Origin: an uncultured Erwinia sp.
GTDB lineage: Bacteria > Pseudomonadota > Gammaproteobacteria > Enterobacterales > Enterobacteriaceae
Direction: 5' to 3'
Assembly: GCA_913775305.1 (NCBI GenBank)
Contig: CAJYIY010000082.1
Coordinates: 1-64,000 of the forward strand
Length of the DNA: 64,000 nt
This document shows positions 18,514-29,948 of the stretch, one piece after another. The notes under the pieces were generated by a model. The model was not told where the DNA came from, made no database searches, and saw only the letters and a list, made by a program, of their open reading frames with translations. Within the stretch, counting starts at the first letter, position 1, and each line of letters opens with the position of its first letter. The translations under genes and the position numbers were made by a program.

Positions 18514-19059
18514 TTACAACTCTTCCGGCCAGGGAAACTGTTCCGCAGTGAGTGGTGGAGTGTGATAAAACGCGTGGAGTTCGGCGATCAGACGCGCCGG
18601 GCGGGCGGGGATGCCCTGCTCCAGAAAGGTCATGACCTGCGCATGAACCTTGCGCTGAAAAGCGATGCGATCTGGCTCACAGTCTCCTTCCAGATTGTCA
18701 CAGCTTACGTTGAACGGAAAACCCGCCGCGACAGAAAACAGCCACTCCAGCGCCTGCGGTTTTATCTCTACCGCTTCAAACTGGCCCTGGGTAACCGCAT
18801 CTCGCCCGTCCGGGCAATACCAGTAGCCGAAATCCACCTGCCTGCGGCGCTCGGCACCGGCAATGCACCAGTGCGAAATCTCGTGCAGGCCGCTGGCATA
18901 GTAGCCATGGGCAAACACCACCCGGTTCCAGGGGGATGTCTCGTCTGCAGGAAGATAGATGGGTTCATCGTCACCTTTTATCAGGCGGGTCTGGAAGTCT
19001 TCAGCAAAACAGCGATCGAAGATCTCAATTAGCTGTTGATAGTGGTGTTGCGTGCTCAT
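18514..19059 (-). CDS. epmC: Elongation factor P hydroxylase EpmC
   Basis: Hydroxylates the beta-lysyl-lysine side chain of elongation factor P after EpmA and EpmB have acted. 181 residues, as in E. coli YfcM. The metal-binding signature '[17 protein letters not shown]' (H-E-x-x-H) lies near residues 57-73. '[13 protein letters not shown]' and '[11 protein letters not shown]' are further conserved blocks. Same order as E. coli (yfcA, epmC, yfcL in this orientation). Confidence 0.94.
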   Translation of the reverse strand: MSTQHHYQQLIEIFDRCFAEDFQTRLIKGDDEPIYLPADETSPWNRVVFAHGYYASGLHEISHWCIAGAERRRQVDFGYWYCPDGRDAVTQGQFEAVEIKPQALEWLFSVAAGFPFNVSCDNLEGDCEPDRIAFQRKVHAQVMTFLEQGIPARPARLIAELHAFYHTPPLTAEQFPWPEEL

Positions 19060-19187
19060 AGCCGTTTGTCGTCACAGTAAAAAAACGCGCAATTGTCGCA
19101 TTATGTCAGCCCGGTTACGAGCACTATTACCCCGCCTGCCGCCGACGGACGCGCCCTGCGGTAAATTGGGTTATCATGCCGCGGCGG

Positions 19188-19985
19188 TCAGAGCGTATGG
19201 AACCAGGCGATGATTTCCGCCCCGTGGCTGTCATACAGCAGTTTGGCGCTCATCACCGCAGAAACAATCACGATCATCGGGCGAATAAGCTTCTGCCCCT
19301 TGCTTAACACCATCCGGGCACCGAGGCGAGCCCCGCACACCTGCCCTGCCAGCATGACCACACCCACGCCCCACACCACTTTACCGCCAATAATAAACAG
19401 CATCAGGCCGCCCAGATTCGAGGTAAAGTTCAGCACTTTGGCATGCGCGGTAGATTTAGCGAGGTTGTAGCCGCACAGCGTAACGAAAGCCAGCGCGTAA
19501 AACGATCCCGCCCCCGGGCCGAAAAAGCCGTCGTAGAAACCGACGCAGCCTCCGGCGACCAGCGCAAAGGGCAAACCGTGCAGGCGACGATGACGATCCT
19601 CCTCGCCAATGCGCGGCATCAGCAGGAAGTACAGACCGATAGCAATCACCAACAGCGGCAGCAGCTGGCGCAGGATGTCACCCTTGACGTGCTGCACCAG
19701 CAGCGCACCACAGATCGAACCCAGTAGCGTCAGGGCGATATTCAGCTTCTGCTCGCGAAGATCGACCGCCTTGCGGCGAACAAAATAGAGGCTGGCGGAA
19801 AACGATCCGCCAACGGACTGCAGCTTGTTGGTCGCCAGCGCCTGCGCCGGGGATAAACCAGCCGCCAGTAGGGCCGGCACGGTCAGTAATCCGCCGCCGC
19901 CGGCAATTGAGTCGATAAAGCCGGCAAGCAATGCCACCAGAAACAGCACCCCGAGTAACCAGGGCGCAACGGCAAACCACTCCAT
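19188..19985 (-). CDS. yfcA: TSUP-family membrane protein YfcA
   Basis: Inner-membrane protein of the TauE/SafE (sulfite/sulfoacetate exporter, TSUP) family, 265 residues with about 7-8 hydrophobic helices. The internal repeat signature 'AGFIDSIAGGGGLLTVPAL' near residue 22 is diagnostic. 'GCVGFYDGFFGPGAGSFYA' near 148 is the second repeat. The substrate is not established. Position between epmC and mepA matches E. coli. Confidence 0.93.
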   Translation of the reverse strand: MEWFAVAPWLLGVLFLVALLAGFIDSIAGGGGLLTVPALLAAGLSPAQALATNKLQSVGGSFSASLYFVRRKAVDLREQKLNIALTLLGSICGALLVQHVKGDILRQLLPLLVIAIGLYFLLMPRIGEEDRHRRLHGLPFALVAGGCVGFYDGFFGPGAGSFYALAFVTLCGYNLAKSTAHAKVLNFTSNLGGLMLFIIGGKVVWGVGVVMLAGQVCGARLGARMVLSKGQKLIRPMIVIVSAVMSAKLLYDSHGAEIIAWFHTL

Positions 19986-20017
19986 CTGAATTCCTTAAAT
20001 ACTGAATAAAACCATAA

Positions 20018-20845
20018 TCAGAGCAAATGCCGATCCAGCAGCGCCTGGCAGGCCGGCGGCAGCGGGGGTGGCTCGCGTTTCACCGGCGGCGTTGTAGCCG
20101 GTTTCGGCGGTGCAAACCAGCTTTGCAGCTCGGCTCCGCAGCCATCGCCCGCTGGCGGCAGCGGCTGATCCTCACACTGCAGGCTGCCTGCCGGACAGCG
20201 CAGGCGCACGTGCATATGCGCACGGTGCTGGAACCACGGGCGCACCTTACGCAGCCAGTCGCGGTCGGCGCCCGCATCGGCACACAGCTGCTTTTTAATC
20301 GCCGGATTGACGAAGATGCGCGTGACCTCCGTATCCTTCGCCGCCAGCTTGATCAGGCTGTCGATTTCCGGCTGCCAGTGACGGGCAACCACGTTTTTTC
20401 CGTCGGCGCTGACCAGATCCAGCGGCTGGGGCTTCAGCAGCATCTGCTGTGTCCAGCGCTGCTTCGGCAGCTGAAGCCAGATATCCACATCCAGCCCGGA
20501 CTGGTGGCTGGCGTGGCCGCTGCTGAAGCGCCCGCCGGCCGCCATCCCCATATCCCCCACCAGCACTTCGCCCAGGCCCAGCTGAGTGGTACGCGTACTC
20601 AGACGCTGGATAAAGGCAATCAAGTCGGGATGTCCAAAATAACGACGCTGATCGGTACGCATCACCTGATAACCCGGCGCCTCCAGCGGCAGCGCCTGAG
20701 CGCCAATAATGCAGCCGTTGGAAAACGCACCAATCGACTGCGGATTGCCGCTTATTGGCTGACGGATCGTTTGCCACGGCGTTGCGGCCTGCGAAGCCAG
20801 GGATACCAGCACTGCACACAGCAGAAACAGCGTCTTTTTCATCAT
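20018..20845 (-). CDS. mepA: Penicillin-insensitive murein endopeptidase MepA
   Basis: Periplasmic LAS-family metallopeptidase that cuts D-Ala-mDAP cross-links (and LD bonds) in peptidoglycan. 275 residues from the double ATG at 20845/20842; signal peptide '[24 protein letters not shown]'. Zinc ligands include the His and Asp of '[14 protein letters not shown]' near residue 110 and the His pair in '[10 protein letters not shown]' near 207. Six conserved cysteines are present. A Pro-rich tail '[15 protein letters not shown]' is family-typical. It ends the aroC-mepA pair. Confidence 0.95.
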   Translation of the reverse strand: MMKKTLFLLCAVLVSLASQAATPWQTIRQPISGNPQSIGAFSNGCIIGAQALPLEAPGYQVMRTDQRRYFGHPDLIAFIQRLSTRTTQLGLGEVLVGDMGMAAGGRFSSGHASHQSGLDVDIWLQLPKQRWTQQMLLKPQPLDLVSADGKNVVARHWQPEIDSLIKLAAKDTEVTRIFVNPAIKKQLCADAGADRDWLRKVRPWFQHRAHMHVRLRCPAGSLQCEDQPLPPAGDGCGAELQSWFAPPKPATTPPVKREPPPLPPACQALLDRHLL

Positions 20846-20858
20846 CGTGACCCGATGG

Positions 20859-21944
20859 TTACCAGCGTGGGATGTCAGTATGAACGTCAGCATTCTGTGC
20901 GCGATGGCGCAGCAGATGATCCATCAAGACAATGGCCATCATCGCTTCGGCAATCGGCACCGCGCGAATGCCCACGCAGGGATCGTGACGCCCTTTGGTG
21001 ATCATCTCCACCTCCTCGCCGCTGCGGGTGATGGTCTGGCCCGGCACGGTAATACTGGAGGTCGGCTTCATCGCCAGATGTGCAATAATCGTCTGACCGC
21101 TGCTGATGCCGCCGAGAATACCGCCCGCGTGGTTGCTCTGGAAACCGCTGGCACGAATTTCATCACGGTGCTGGCTGCCGCGCTGATTCACCACCGCGAA
21201 ACCGTCACCGATTTCGATACCCTTCACCGCGTTGATGCTCATCAGCGCGTGCGCCAGGTCGGCGTCAAGGCGATCGAAAACCGGCTCGCCGAGGCCCACA
21301 GGAACCCGCTCCGCCATCACCGTCACTTTTGCTCCGATGGAATCGCCCTCTTTTTTCAGGCCGCGCATCAGCTCATCCAGCGCCTCAATTTTATCCGGGT
21401 CCGGGCAGAAGAACGGGTTCTGCTCTACCTGATCCCAGTCTTTCAGCTCGCAGGATACCTCACCAATCTGCGCCAGATAGCCGCGTACTTTGATGCCGTG
21501 CTTCATTTCCAGGTATTTTTTAGCGATCGCTCCCGCTGCAACCCGCATGGCGGTTTCACGAGCGGATGAACGACCGCCGCCGCGATAGTCGCGGAAACCG
21601 TATTTTTGATCGTAGGTATAGTCTGCGTGGCCCGGACGGAACAGATCCTTAATCGTGCCGTAGTCCTGTGAACGCTGGTCGGTATTCTCAATCAGCAGAC
21701 CGATACTGGTGCCGGTGGTGCGGCCTTCAAACACGCCGGACAGGATTTTCACCTGGTCCGGTTCGCGGCGCTGGGTGGTGTAGCGCGAGGTGCCGGGGCG
21801 ACGGCGATCGAGATCGTGCTGCAGATCGGCTTCGGTCAGCGGAATACCCGGCGGCACACCATCAACGATGCAGCCGAGGGCGAGACCATGCGATTCGCCA
21901 AACGTCGTTACCCGAAATACTTGTCCAATCGTATTACCCGCCAT
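20859..21944 (-). CDS. aroC: Chorismate synthase
   Basis: Last shikimate-pathway enzyme: converts EPSP to chorismate using reduced FMN. 361 residues as in E. coli. N-terminus '[20 protein letters not shown]' holds the signature GESHG with catalytic His near 18. '[18 protein letters not shown]' near 123 and '[20 protein letters not shown]' near 235 are the other family signatures. 13 bp upstream of mepA and likely co-transcribed with prmB (26 bp gap). Confidence 0.97.
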   Translation of the reverse strand: MAGNTIGQVFRVTTFGESHGLALGCIVDGVPPGIPLTEADLQHDLDRRRPGTSRYTTQRREPDQVKILSGVFEGRTTGTSIGLLIENTDQRSQDYGTIKDLFRPGHADYTYDQKYGFRDYRGGGRSSARETAMRVAAGAIAKKYLEMKHGIKVRGYLAQIGEVSCELKDWDQVEQNPFFCPDPDKIEALDELMRGLKKEGDSIGAKVTVMAERVPVGLGEPVFDRLDADLAHALMSINAVKGIEIGDGFAVVNQRGSQHRDEIRASGFQSNHAGGILGGISSGQTIIAHLAMKPTSSITVPGQTITRSGEEVEMITKGRHDPCVGIRAVPIAEAMMAIVLMDHLLRHRAQNADVHTDIPRW

Positions 21945-21970
21945 GCTGGCTCCTCGCTCTGTTTTTCTAA

Positions 21971-22903
21971 TTAGTCTTGGTAAATTTTGAAGTGATGCTG
22001 GGCATCAATAATCTGTTGTCTGGTCAGCATAAATACGCCGTCACCGCCGTTATCGAATTCCAGCCAGGTGAAGGGCACATCCGGGTACTGTTCGATCATG
22101 TGCACCATGCTGTTGCCCACTTCGCAAATCAGTACACCTTCATCGCTGAGATAGTTCGGCGCGCAGGCCAGAATGCGGCGCACCAGCTTGAGGCCATCGC
22201 GCCCCGCAGCCAGACCCAGTTCCGGCTCATGACGGTATTCATCCGGCAGATCGTCCATATCGTCCGCGTCAACGTAGGGGGGATTGGTCACAATCAGATC
22301 GTACTGCGTTTCGGGCAGTCCGCGGAACAGATCGGCGCGAATCGGCGTCACGTGCTGCTCCAGGCCGTGAGCACTGATATTTTGTTCAGTGACCGCCAGC
22401 GCGTCGGTGGAGATATCGACCGCGTCCACTTCGGCTTCCGGGAACGCGTAAGCACAGGCAATGGCGATGCAGCCGCTGCCGGTGCACATGTCCAGAATAT
22501 GACGTGGCTCATGGCTGATGATGCCGGAGAAGCGGTTGTTGATCAGCTCGCCCACCGGCGAACGCGGCACCAGCACGCGCTCATCAACGTAAAATTCATG
22601 GCCGCAGAACCAGGCCTTGTTGGTCAGATAGGCAACCGGAATGCGCTCGTTGACGCGGCGAATCACGCGCTCAACGATGCGGTGACGCTCGCTGGAAGTC
22701 AGGCGCGCGGTGCGCATATCTTCCGGGATATCCAGCGGCAGGTAGAGCGTCGGCAACACCAGCTGAACGGCTTCGTCCCAGGGATTGTCGGTGCCGTGGC
22801 CGTACCAGATATCAGCAGCAGAAAAGCGGCTGACCGACCAGCGCAACATATCCTGAATGGTGTGCAGTTCATTCACTGCTTCATCGACGAAAATTTTGTC
22901 CAA
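21971..22903 (-). CDS. prmB: Ribosomal protein uL3 N5-glutamine methyltransferase PrmB
   Basis: SAM-dependent methyltransferase that modifies a glutamine of ribosomal protein uL3 (L3). 310 residues. SAM-binding motif I '[19 protein letters not shown]' near residue 137 and catalytic '[11 protein letters not shown]' near 203 (NPPY) are clear. Gene pair prmB-aroC is conserved in enterobacteria; smrB is divergent upstream. Confidence 0.96.
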   Translation of the reverse strand: MDKIFVDEAVNELHTIQDMLRWSVSRFSAADIWYGHGTDNPWDEAVQLVLPTLYLPLDIPEDMRTARLTSSERHRIVERVIRRVNERIPVAYLTNKAWFCGHEFYVDERVLVPRSPVGELINNRFSGIISHEPRHILDMCTGSGCIAIACAYAFPEAEVDAVDISTDALAVTEQNISAHGLEQHVTPIRADLFRGLPETQYDLIVTNPPYVDADDMDDLPDEYRHEPELGLAAGRDGLKLVRRILACAPNYLSDEGVLICEVGNSMVHMIEQYPDVPFTWLEFDNGGDGVFMLTRQQIIDAQHHFKIYQD

Positions 22904-23101
22904 AGTGCCCTCCGCAGGCCGTTCGTTAAACCCGGGCGTTAGTTTGCCACGAAGACGGAGAGAATTCAGCGCGAGGGGATGAAAAAGCTGAGATTTGTTT
23001 AGTACCGGGGTGAAGAAAAGGTAGACTAGCGGCTGAATATGATAATGATGCGGAATACTGGCCTGTTATCTGCGCCATTCCAGAACTAGCAGTGAGTTGA
23101 G

Positions 23102-23653
23102 ATGAGTAAAAAAGAGAAACTGAGCGTGGAAGACCAGGCGCTGTTTCGCGGACTGATGAGCGGAACGCGCAAGCTGGTGCAGGACACCATTGTGCACCAG
23201 CCGCCGCGCAGGAAAATCAGTGACGTGCCGCAAAAACGCCTGTTGTCCGAGCAGATGGATGCCAGCCACTACTTTTCTGACGAATTCCAGCCTCTGCTGG
23301 CCAATGAAGGTCCGGTTCGCTACGTGCGGTCAGACGTCAGCCATTACGAATTAAAAAAGCTGCGCCGCGGCGACTACACGCCGGAGATTTTTCTCGATCT
23401 GCACGGATTAACCCAGCAGCAGGCCAAACAGGAACTGGGGGCGCTGATTGCCGCCTGCCGGCGTGAGCATATTTTTTGCGCCAGCGTGATGCACGGCCAC
23501 GGCAAGCATATTCTTAAACAGCAAACGCCACTGTGGCTGGCTCAGCATCCCTGGGTGACGGCGTTTCATCAGGCACCGAAGCTGTTCGGCGGCGATGCGG
23601 CCCTGCTGGTGCTGATAGAAGTCGAGGAGTGGACGCCGCCGGAACTGCCTTAA
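23102..23653 (+). CDS. smrB: Ribosome rescue endonuclease SmrB
   Basis: Smr-domain nuclease that cleaves mRNA between collided ribosomes. 183 residues, same as E. coli. The Smr domain starts at '[17 protein letters not shown]' near residue 97 (DLHG motif) and includes '[18 protein letters not shown]' near 130 (HGxG). Divergent from prmB, as in E. coli. Confidence 0.95.
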   Translation: MSKKEKLSVEDQALFRGLMSGTRKLVQDTIVHQPPRRKISDVPQKRLLSEQMDASHYFSDEFQPLLANEGPVRYVRSDVSHYELKKLRRGDYTPEIFLDLHGLTQQQAKQELGALIAACRREHIFCASVMHGHGKHILKQQTPLWLAQHPWVTAFHQAPKLFGGDAALLVLIEVEEWTPPELP

Positions 23654-23705
23654 AGACGGTGTCGAAAAGGCCGGCCGCACAGTGTGGCCGACCCGAAGCC
23701 GCGGG

Positions 23706-24188
23706 TTAGATCGCTTTGGCGAGTTTAGCCGGAGAAACCTGCCACTCAAGTTTACCCTGAGCGCTGTCAGGATTGACATTAACGCAGGCAATGGCGGAGG
23801 TGGAAAACATCGGTGGGGCTTCCTGCGGGCACAGTTCTGCAACAAGATAGCCCACCAGCGGCAGGTGCGAAATCACCAGCGCCGATTTTACCCCCTGGCC
23901 AGCAAGCACCTGGAGATAGGACGCCACCTGTCCGGGATCGCCACCGGGGGTCAGCTCAGGCAAGACTTCTTCACCCGCTGGCAACGTCAGGGCTTCACGC
24001 ACCGTATTCAGGGTCTGCCTTGCCCGCAGATAAGGACTGACCAGCACGCGTTCGATTTCCACAGACTGGCCGTTAAGCCAGGCCGCCATTTGACGGGACT
24101 CTTCACAGCCGCAGTGGGTCAGAGGTCTTACTGAATCACTGGCTGCATCGAGAGCCGCATCACCGTGACGCATTATAAAAACTTGCAT
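23706..24188 (-). CDS. sixA: Phosphohistidine phosphatase SixA
   Basis: Small histidine phosphatase, 160 residues, that removes phosphate from His of phosphotransfer proteins (ArcB HPt, nitrogen-PTS NPr). Catalytic RHG motif 'MQVFIMRHGDAALDAA' at residues 6-10, second Arg in 'VSPYLRARQT' near 52 and the second His in 'VISHLPLVG' near 107. Orientation and neighbours (smrB, fadJ) as in E. coli. Confidence 0.95.
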   Translation of the reverse strand: MQVFIMRHGDAALDAASDSVRPLTHCGCEESRQMAAWLNGQSVEIERVLVSPYLRARQTLNTVREALTLPAGEEVLPELTPGGDPGQVASYLQVLAGQGVKSALVISHLPLVGYLVAELCPQEAPPMFSTSAIACVNVNPDSAQGKLEWQVSPAKLAKAI

Positions 24189-24358
24189 ATAGCACCGCTG
24201 TTATTAAACAAAAACGCCGGAGGAGCAACGCCACCGACTCTTCATTCAGAGAATGAACGGTGTGTTGTACCTAATGCCTTTAGTATAGTCAACCGATTGT
24301 TTACTTAATGAACGATCGGTATTCCCCCCTGACAGAGCAACCCTCTTACTGAACAGAA

Positions 24359-26515
24359 CTAACGCGCTGGATCATCGCTGTTATCCAGCGTAACATCCGG
24401 TTCACAGAAGGTTTTCTGCGCTTCCATCATTATTTTCAGCCGTTCGCAGGGTGCAAAGCGGGAGCCAAATCGCTGCTCCAGCTGCTCAAGAGTTCTGACC
24501 ACCTGAGCGATTCCCACGCGATCCATGTAGCGGAATGGCCCGCCGAGGAACGGTGGGAAACCGATGCCAAACACCGCAGCAATATCCCCATCCCGCGCGC
24601 TACGGATCACCTGCTCATCCAGCGTTCGGGCGGCTTCATTGAGCATCATCATCACACAACGCGTGGCAATATCTTGTGCGCTGAGACAAGATTTTGGCGT
24701 CAGCTTTAGCAGGCGATAGATCTCAGCGTCGGCCTTTTTCTTCGCACCCCAACGTTTCCCGTACAGATAAAAGCCCCGACCGTTTTTGCGCCCTTTACGG
24801 TTATCGTTCAGCACCGCATCCAGCGCAGAAGGCAGCGCGAAGCGTTCACCCCAGGCTTTTTCCATGACCGGCATCATATGCGTGCCGATATCGATGCCAA
24901 CCTCATCCAGCAGCTGCACCGGGCCAACGGGGAAGCCAAAATTCACCAGCGCCTCGTCAATCGCGTCGATCGGTTCTCCGGCCAGCAGGCAGTGCATCGC
25001 CTCAATCACGTACGGTGCGAGGATACGGTTAACATAAAAACCGGCTTTATCCGCCACGACAATCGCCGTTTTGCCCTGTTTTTTCGCCAGTGCCACCACC
25101 GTCGCCACGGTTACCTCGCTGCTGCCTGCGTGCGGGATCACCTCGACCAGCGGCATCTTTTCCGGCGGGCTGAAATAGTGCAGGCCGATAACGTTCTCCG
25201 GGCGCTGCGCACGGGCAGCGATATCCGCAATCGGCAAAGAAGATGTATTAGAGGCGAATATCGTCTGCGGTCCGCAGTGAGCCTCAATCTCCCCCACCAT
25301 CTTCTGCTTCAGCGCCAGATCTTCAAATACCGCTTCAATAATCACATCGCGCTGGCTGAAGCCCTGATAGTCGGTGCTGCCGGTAATCAGCGCCATCTGC
25401 TGTTGCCGCCCGGCCTCCGTCAGGTGGCGGCGCCTGACCGCTTTGCTTAAAACCTGCCAGCTGGTTTTCATCGCGTGGTTGATGCCCTGCGCATTAATAT
25501 CCTTGATTCGTACCGGCAGCCCGGCTCGGGTGGCGGTCACGCAGGCGATGCCACCGCCCATCAACCCGCCGCCCAGCACGCCAATGCTGCGCACCGCCCG
25601 CGGTTCGCCCTCTGCTCCCGGATCTTTTTTCAGCGCGGTGGTGGCAAAAAACAGCCCGCGCAGCGCGGCCGACTCCGGCGTCATCGCCAGCTCACCAAAG
25701 GCTCTGGCTTCCGCTTCGTAGCCGCGGCTACCGCCCTGCTCCAGCCCCTGGCGTACCACCTTGAGAATTTTATCCACCGCCGGATAGTTGCCACGGGCCC
25801 TGGCCTGCGCACGGCGTTCCGCCATGTTAAACAGCAGCGCCCTGCCCACGGGGCCGGTCAGCAGCCGCTCGCGCAGCGGCAGCGGCTTTCTCGCTTCGCG
25901 GGCTTTCAGCGCGCTTTTTACCGCCGTTTCCAGCAGAATAGCATGCGGTACCGCATCATCCACCAGCCCGCATTTCAACGCCTGCCGCGCGCGCAGGGTT
26001 TTACCGGAGAGGATCATATCCAGCGCCACCGGGGCGCCCGTTAATCGCGGCAGGCGCTGCGTGCCGCCGGACCCCGGCAGCAATCCCAGCTGCACTTCGG
26101 GTAATCCCAGACGGGTTTTCTCATCCAGGGTACAGACACGGCGATCGCAGGCCAGCGCCAGCTCAAGGCCACCACCGAGACAGGCGCCGTGGATCGCCGC
26201 GACCACGGGGACCGGCAATGCGGCAATGTCGGCCATCACTTTCTGCCCCTGCAACGCCAGTTGTTCAGCCTGCTGCGCGCTGCGGCAGGCGGCAATCATC
26301 GCGATATCCGCACCGGCGATAAACGAGTCCGGCTTACCTGAGATGATAACCAGCCCGGCCAGCTGCGGGTTGGCGCAGGCACGCTGCAATACGCTGCGGA
26401 TCTCGGCGGCAAACTCCGCTTTCAGGGTGTTCATCTTCTCGCCCGGCACGTCGATGGTAATCACCCCAACGTTATCCAGCCGCATTGTCAGGGTAAATGC
26501 CGATGTCTGTTCCAT
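24359..26515 (-). CDS. fadJ: Fatty acid oxidation complex alpha subunit FadJ
   Basis: Multifunctional beta-oxidation enzyme: enoyl-CoA hydratase, 3-hydroxyacyl-CoA dehydrogenase and 3-hydroxybutyryl-CoA epimerase. 718 residues. The N-terminal crotonase domain shows '[19 protein letters not shown]' near residue 105 and '[18 protein letters not shown]' near 138. The NAD-binding start of the dehydrogenase domain is '[16 protein letters not shown]' near 312; catalytic His is in '[17 protein letters not shown]' near 443. Start shares one base with the fadI stop (TAATG), so the two are translationally coupled and form the anaerobic/aerobic alternative complex to FadBA. Confidence 0.97.
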   Translation of the reverse strand: MEQTSAFTLTMRLDNVGVITIDVPGEKMNTLKAEFAAEIRSVLQRACANPQLAGLVIISGKPDSFIAGADIAMIAACRSAQQAEQLALQGQKVMADIAALPVPVVAAIHGACLGGGLELALACDRRVCTLDEKTRLGLPEVQLGLLPGSGGTQRLPRLTGAPVALDMILSGKTLRARQALKCGLVDDAVPHAILLETAVKSALKAREARKPLPLRERLLTGPVGRALLFNMAERRAQARARGNYPAVDKILKVVRQGLEQGGSRGYEAEARAFGELAMTPESAALRGLFFATTALKKDPGAEGEPRAVRSIGVLGGGLMGGGIACVTATRAGLPVRIKDINAQGINHAMKTSWQVLSKAVRRRHLTEAGRQQQMALITGSTDYQGFSQRDVIIEAVFEDLALKQKMVGEIEAHCGPQTIFASNTSSLPIADIAARAQRPENVIGLHYFSPPEKMPLVEVIPHAGSSEVTVATVVALAKKQGKTAIVVADKAGFYVNRILAPYVIEAMHCLLAGEPIDAIDEALVNFGFPVGPVQLLDEVGIDIGTHMMPVMEKAWGERFALPSALDAVLNDNRKGRKNGRGFYLYGKRWGAKKKADAEIYRLLKLTPKSCLSAQDIATRCVMMMLNEAARTLDEQVIRSARDGDIAAVFGIGFPPFLGGPFRYMDRVGIAQVVRTLEQLEQRFGSRFAPCERLKIMMEAQKTFCEPDVTLDNSDDPAR

Positions 26516-27825
26516 TATTCCGCCTCCAGAACCATTGCCGCGCCAAGACCTCCGGCCGCACAGGCCGTTACCAGTCCCAGACCGCCGCCGCGACGCCGCA
26601 GCTCGTTCAGCGTCTGGGTAATCATTCGGGCTCCGGTCGCCGCGAACGGGTGACCGTAGGCTATCGATCCACCCAGCACGTTGAAGATCTCTTCATTCAC
26701 TTCGCCCAGCGCGTGTGGACGATTCAGTACTTCGCGGGCAAAGCGCTCGTCGGCAAACATTTTAAGATTGGCGAGAGTCTGTGCGGCAAACGCCTCATGC
26801 ATGTCGATCAGCGTCAAATCGCTGAGGGTGATGCCCGCCCGTTCCAGCGCCAGCGGGGAGGACCACGCCGGGCCAAGCAGCATATCTTCACGCACGCCAA
26901 TGGCGGTGAAGGCATAGCTGCGCAGATAGCCCAGCGGAGTGATGCCCAGCTCACGCGCTCGGGATTCCGTCATCAGGATCACCGCCGCCGCGCCATCGGT
27001 CAGCGGTGTGCTGTTGGCCGCGGTCACCGTTCCGTGTCGGCGATCGAATGCCGGGCGCAGTCGCGCATAGTCTTCCAGCTTCGAGTCAGCGCGAATGTTG
27101 TTATCCTGTTCCAGCGCCGCCTGCCACGGCGGAGCGAAAGCGGTCATCACCTCCTGATTCAGCACCCCCTTCTGCCAGGCGCGGGCCGCGCGCTGATGGG
27201 AACGATGCGCCAGCGCATCCTGCTGCTCACGGCTGATACCGTGGCTTTTCGCCATCTGTTCCGCGGTATCGCCCATGCGCAGCCCGGTAGAGTATTCGGC
27301 GACAGCAGGTGGCACCGGCAGTAAATCACGCGGGCGAAGCTGGCTGAACAGCCTGAGTTTTTGCGTCAGCGTACGCGCCTTGTTGAGATCGACCAGCGTT
27401 CTTGCCAGCCTGCGGCTGACGCCAATCGGCAGCACGGAGGAGGAGTCGGCACCGCCGGCGATCCCCACCTGAATGCTCCCCACCATCAGACTTTCCGCCA
27501 CGTTCGCCACCGACTGAAAACTGGTGGCGCAGGCGCGACTGACGCTCCAGGCATCGGTGTGAACATTCATGCCGCTGGCCAGAACGATTTCACGAGCAAT
27601 GTTTGGTGCTTCCGGCATCTGCACCACCTGACCAAATACCAGTTGCCCGATCATGTCGGCAGGGATTTCACTGCGTGCCAGCAGTTCGCTGACCACCATG
27701 CGTCCCAGCTCCAGCGCCGGGATGCCGTGGAAGGCCGTCGCCTGCTTCGCAAAGGGCGTGCGCAGCCCGTGAGTGATGGCGATGCGGTCGCCCTGGCGCG
27801 TCAGCAAAGGTAACGCTTTGCTCAT
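26515..27825 (-). CDS. fadI: 3-ketoacyl-CoA thiolase FadI
   Basis: Beta subunit of the FadIJ beta-oxidation complex; thiolytic release of acetyl-CoA. 436 residues, equal to E. coli FadI, from the ATG at 27825 (AGGTGA seven bases upstream); an earlier in-frame ATG at 27867 lacks a ribosome site. Acyl-accepting Cys in '[19 protein letters not shown]' near 99; His in '[17 protein letters not shown]' near 390 and second Cys in '[15 protein letters not shown]' near 420. A FadR-like palindrome lies 42-58 bp upstream. Confidence 0.97.
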   Translation of the reverse strand: MSKALPLLTRQGDRIAITHGLRTPFAKQATAFHGIPALELGRMVVSELLARSEIPADMIGQLVFGQVVQMPEAPNIAREIVLASGMNVHTDAWSVSRACATSFQSVANVAESLMVGSIQVGIAGGADSSSVLPIGVSRRLARTLVDLNKARTLTQKLRLFSQLRPRDLLPVPPAVAEYSTGLRMGDTAEQMAKSHGISREQQDALAHRSHQRAARAWQKGVLNQEVMTAFAPPWQAALEQDNNIRADSKLEDYARLRPAFDRRHGTVTAANSTPLTDGAAAVILMTESRARELGITPLGYLRSYAFTAIGVREDMLLGPAWSSPLALERAGITLSDLTLIDMHEAFAAQTLANLKMFADERFAREVLNRPHALGEVNEEIFNVLGGSIAYGHPFAATGARMITQTLNELRRRGGGLGLVTACAAGGLGAAMVLEAE

Positions 27826-27866
27826 TGTTATCACCTGTCTAATGTCGATGGACGGCATCACTGCCA

Positions 27867-27883
27867 AAGAGGTCTGACCTCCT
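27867..27883. promoter_or_regulatory. Putative FadR operator of fadIJ
   Basis: AAGAGGTCTGACCTCCT: core GAGGTCTGACCTC is a near-perfect palindrome around the central T and fits the FadR consensus TGGTNNGACCA at the GGTC/GACC arms. Located 42 bp upstream of the fadI start, suitable for repression relieved by long-chain acyl-CoA. Confidence 0.7.
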
Positions 27884-27982
27884 CAGTGTTATCCAGAATA
27901 AGACAGGGCGCTATGACGGGAAGAAAAAAATGCGAGAGAAAACACGGTTTACGGGGGAGCAAGGCGCTCCCCACGGGGGTGA

Positions 27983-28279
27983 CTAGCGCAGACCAAGCTG
28001 AAAAATCAGCGTTTCAGCCTGGCAACAGAAGGTAAAGCTGCAGTCGAGCACCACGCCCTCTGGCGTTTCAGTGAATGAACTCTCTATTACGCAGGGATCG
28101 GACTCAACCTCATGCGCTTTCGCCGTCAGCGACTTCAGCATCGCTTCGGCTTCGCTGCGACTGGCGAAAGTACGGTTGTACCCCGCCAGACAGTCGGTGT
28201 TATCCATCACGGTGCCCACATCTACGCAGCAGCAGGCTGCCGTTTCGCTGGCGCTACAGCGGTTAATCGCGTCGGTCAT
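27983..28279 (-). CDS. yfcZ: YfcZ/YiiS family protein
   Basis: 98-residue Cys-rich protein (CCC motif 'ETAACCCVDVGTVMDN' near residue 12), collinear with E. coli YfcZ through to the C-terminus 'LIFQLGLR'. The ATG at 28279 has an ideal GGAGGATGAC ribosome site; an ATG 15 bp upstream does not. Function unknown. Between fadI and fadL as in E. coli. Confidence 0.93.
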   Translation of the reverse strand: MTDAINRCSASETAACCCVDVGTVMDNTDCLAGYNRTFASRSEAEAMLKSLTAKAHEVESDPCVIESSFTETPEGVVLDCSFTFCCQAETLIFQLGLR

Positions 28280-28386
28280 GTCATCCTCCGGCATGCCGCC
28301 TTCAGCGGACGGCAGGTTAATTTAAGACAATGTTTATTTTACGCCTGACGCCTTTCCGTCTCCAGCAGACAGGCATAAACCGCCGG

Positions 28387-28408
28387 TTAAGTGACGAAAA
28401 TCACACTA
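28387..28408. promoter_or_regulatory. Putative CRP site upstream of fadL
   Basis: TTAAGTGACGAAAATCACACTA carries GTGA-N6-TCAC half-sites, nine of ten core positions of the TGTGA-N6-TCACA consensus. Located about 150 bp upstream of the FadR boxes, plausible for catabolite control of fatty acid uptake. Confidence 0.55.
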
Positions 28409-28528
28409 TTAATTGATCCAACGCAATCCACGCTACTGCTCAGAATTTCAGCAGGTAAGTTTTTGTTAGACAGATCTCTTTTCTTGCATCATTTTAGAAA
28501 TAAATAGAAAACATTATTGCAACATACA

Positions 28529-28569
28529 TACAGGTCCGACCTATACTTGGGCCACTGGTCTGATTTGTT
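28529..28569. promoter_or_regulatory. Two putative FadR operators in the fadL promoter
   Basis: Site 1 centred at 28537 (core GGTCCGACC, followed by TATAC) and site 2 centred at 28561 (CTGGTCTGATTTG) are 24 bp apart. Both resemble the pair known in the E. coli fadL promoter, where FadR represses until acyl-CoA binds. Confidence 0.72.
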
Positions 28570-28651
28570 ACTTATCAGGCAGTCCCTACAATCCGCGATC
28601 CCTTGTTACTTGATGTAACAGAACTCAATAAAATCTAATGAGGTTGTGGTT

Positions 28652-29935
28652 ATGAACCATAAAAACCTGTTTACGCAATCCGCACTTGCCGTGGCAGTGG
28701 CCCTTGTCTCTTCAAATGTTTTTGCGGCTGGCTTTCAACTCAATGAATTTTCTTCAATTGGCTTAGGTCGTGCCTATTCCGGCGAAGGGGCGATGGGCGA
28801 TACCGCCGCATCAGCCAGCCGTAACCCCGCCACCATGGCGCTGATGGATCGTCCGATGTTCTCCATTGGCGCTGTGTTTATCGATCCCGGCGTTGATATT
28901 GACGGCCAGTCGGCCAGTGGTAACAGCCTGGATGCCAGCAATATTGCTCCTACCGCCTGGGTGCCAAATATTCACTACGTGCAGCCAATTAACGACCAGT
29001 GGTGGTTAGGTGCCAGCGCGACCTCTAACTACGGGTTGGCTACCGAGTTTAACGACAGCTACACCGCCGGGCCTTACGCCGGTAAAACCGACCTGACCAC
29101 CATGAACTTTAACCTGAGCACCGCCTACCGTCTGAACCAGCACTTCAGCTTCGGTGTGGGTTTTGATGCGGTTTACGCACGTGCCAAAATTGAACGCTAC
29201 GCCGGTGAATCCCTCGCTCCGCTGGGCATCCCGGCGGATACGCAGATTGCGCACCTGAAAGGGGATGAGTGGGGCTACGGCTGGAACGCCGGCATTCTGT
29301 ATGAAGTGGACGACAATAACCGCTTCGGCCTGACCTACCGTTCAGAAGTGAAAATCGATTTTGACGGAGATTACCGTAGCAGCCTGCCAGGCTCGATTAA
29401 CCCGCTGAATCAGGCTCTGGGCCTCGGCCTGCCGTTTGGCACCAGCGGCAATACCATTCCAGGGGCACTGACGCTGAATCTGCCGGAGATGTGGGAAGTG
29501 TCTGGCTTCCACAAGGTGGCACCGAAGTGGGCCGTTCACTACAGCCTCGCCTATACCAGCTGGAGCCAGTTCCAGGAGCTGAAGGCCACCGGCAGCAACG
29601 GCCAGCAGCTGTTCTACAAGGATGAGAGCTTCAAAGATGCCTACCGCATCGCGCTGGGTACCTCCTACTATCATGACGATCACTGGACCTTCCGTACCGG
29701 TATTGCCTTTGATGACAGCCCGGTTCCGGCTCAGACCCGATCCATTTCCATTCCTGACCAGGACCGTCTGTGGCTGAGTGCCGGGACGTCCTATGCCTTC
29801 AACCAGGATGCTTCGGTTGACGTCGGCATTTCCTATATGCACGGCCAGCACGTCACGATAAAAGAGGGTCCGTATACCTTTAACTCTACCGGTAAGGCCT
29901 GGCTGTACGGCGCCAGCTTTAACTACAAATTCTGA
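28652..29935 (+). CDS. fadL: Long-chain fatty acid outer membrane transporter FadL
   Basis: Outer-membrane 14-stranded beta-barrel that imports long-chain fatty acids and serves as phage T2 receptor in E. coli. 427 residues; signal peptide '[20 protein letters not shown]' then '[14 protein letters not shown]'. The N-terminal plug contains the 'NPA' family motif in '[10 protein letters not shown]' near residue 58. The C-terminus ends in 'ASFNYKF', a barrel-assembly signal with terminal Phe. ATG at 28652 follows GAGG; an in-frame GTG 6 bp upstream is less likely. Confidence 0.95.
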   Translation: MNHKNLFTQSALAVAVALVSSNVFAAGFQLNEFSSIGLGRAYSGEGAMGDTAASASRNPATMALMDRPMFSIGAVFIDPGVDIDGQSASGNSLDASNIAPTAWVPNIHYVQPINDQWWLGASATSNYGLATEFNDSYTAGPYAGKTDLTTMNFNLSTAYRLNQHFSFGVGFDAVYARAKIERYAGESLAPLGIPADTQIAHLKGDEWGYGWNAGILYEVDDNNRFGLTYRSEVKIDFDGDYRSSLPGSINPLNQALGLGLPFGTSGNTIPGALTLNLPEMWEVSGFHKVAPKWAVHYSLAYTSWSQFQELKATGSNGQQLFYKDESFKDAYRIALGTSYYHDDHWTFRTGIAFDDSPVPAQTRSISIPDQDRLWLSAGTSYAFNQDASVDVGISYMHGQHVTIKEGPYTFNSTGKAWLYGASFNYKF

Positions 29936-29948
29936 TCGTCGTTCAGAT

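Noticed and set aside
20027-21001. Long plus-strand open frame opposite mepA and aroC
   Set aside because: Lies against two well-conserved genes, with unusual composition and no motif.
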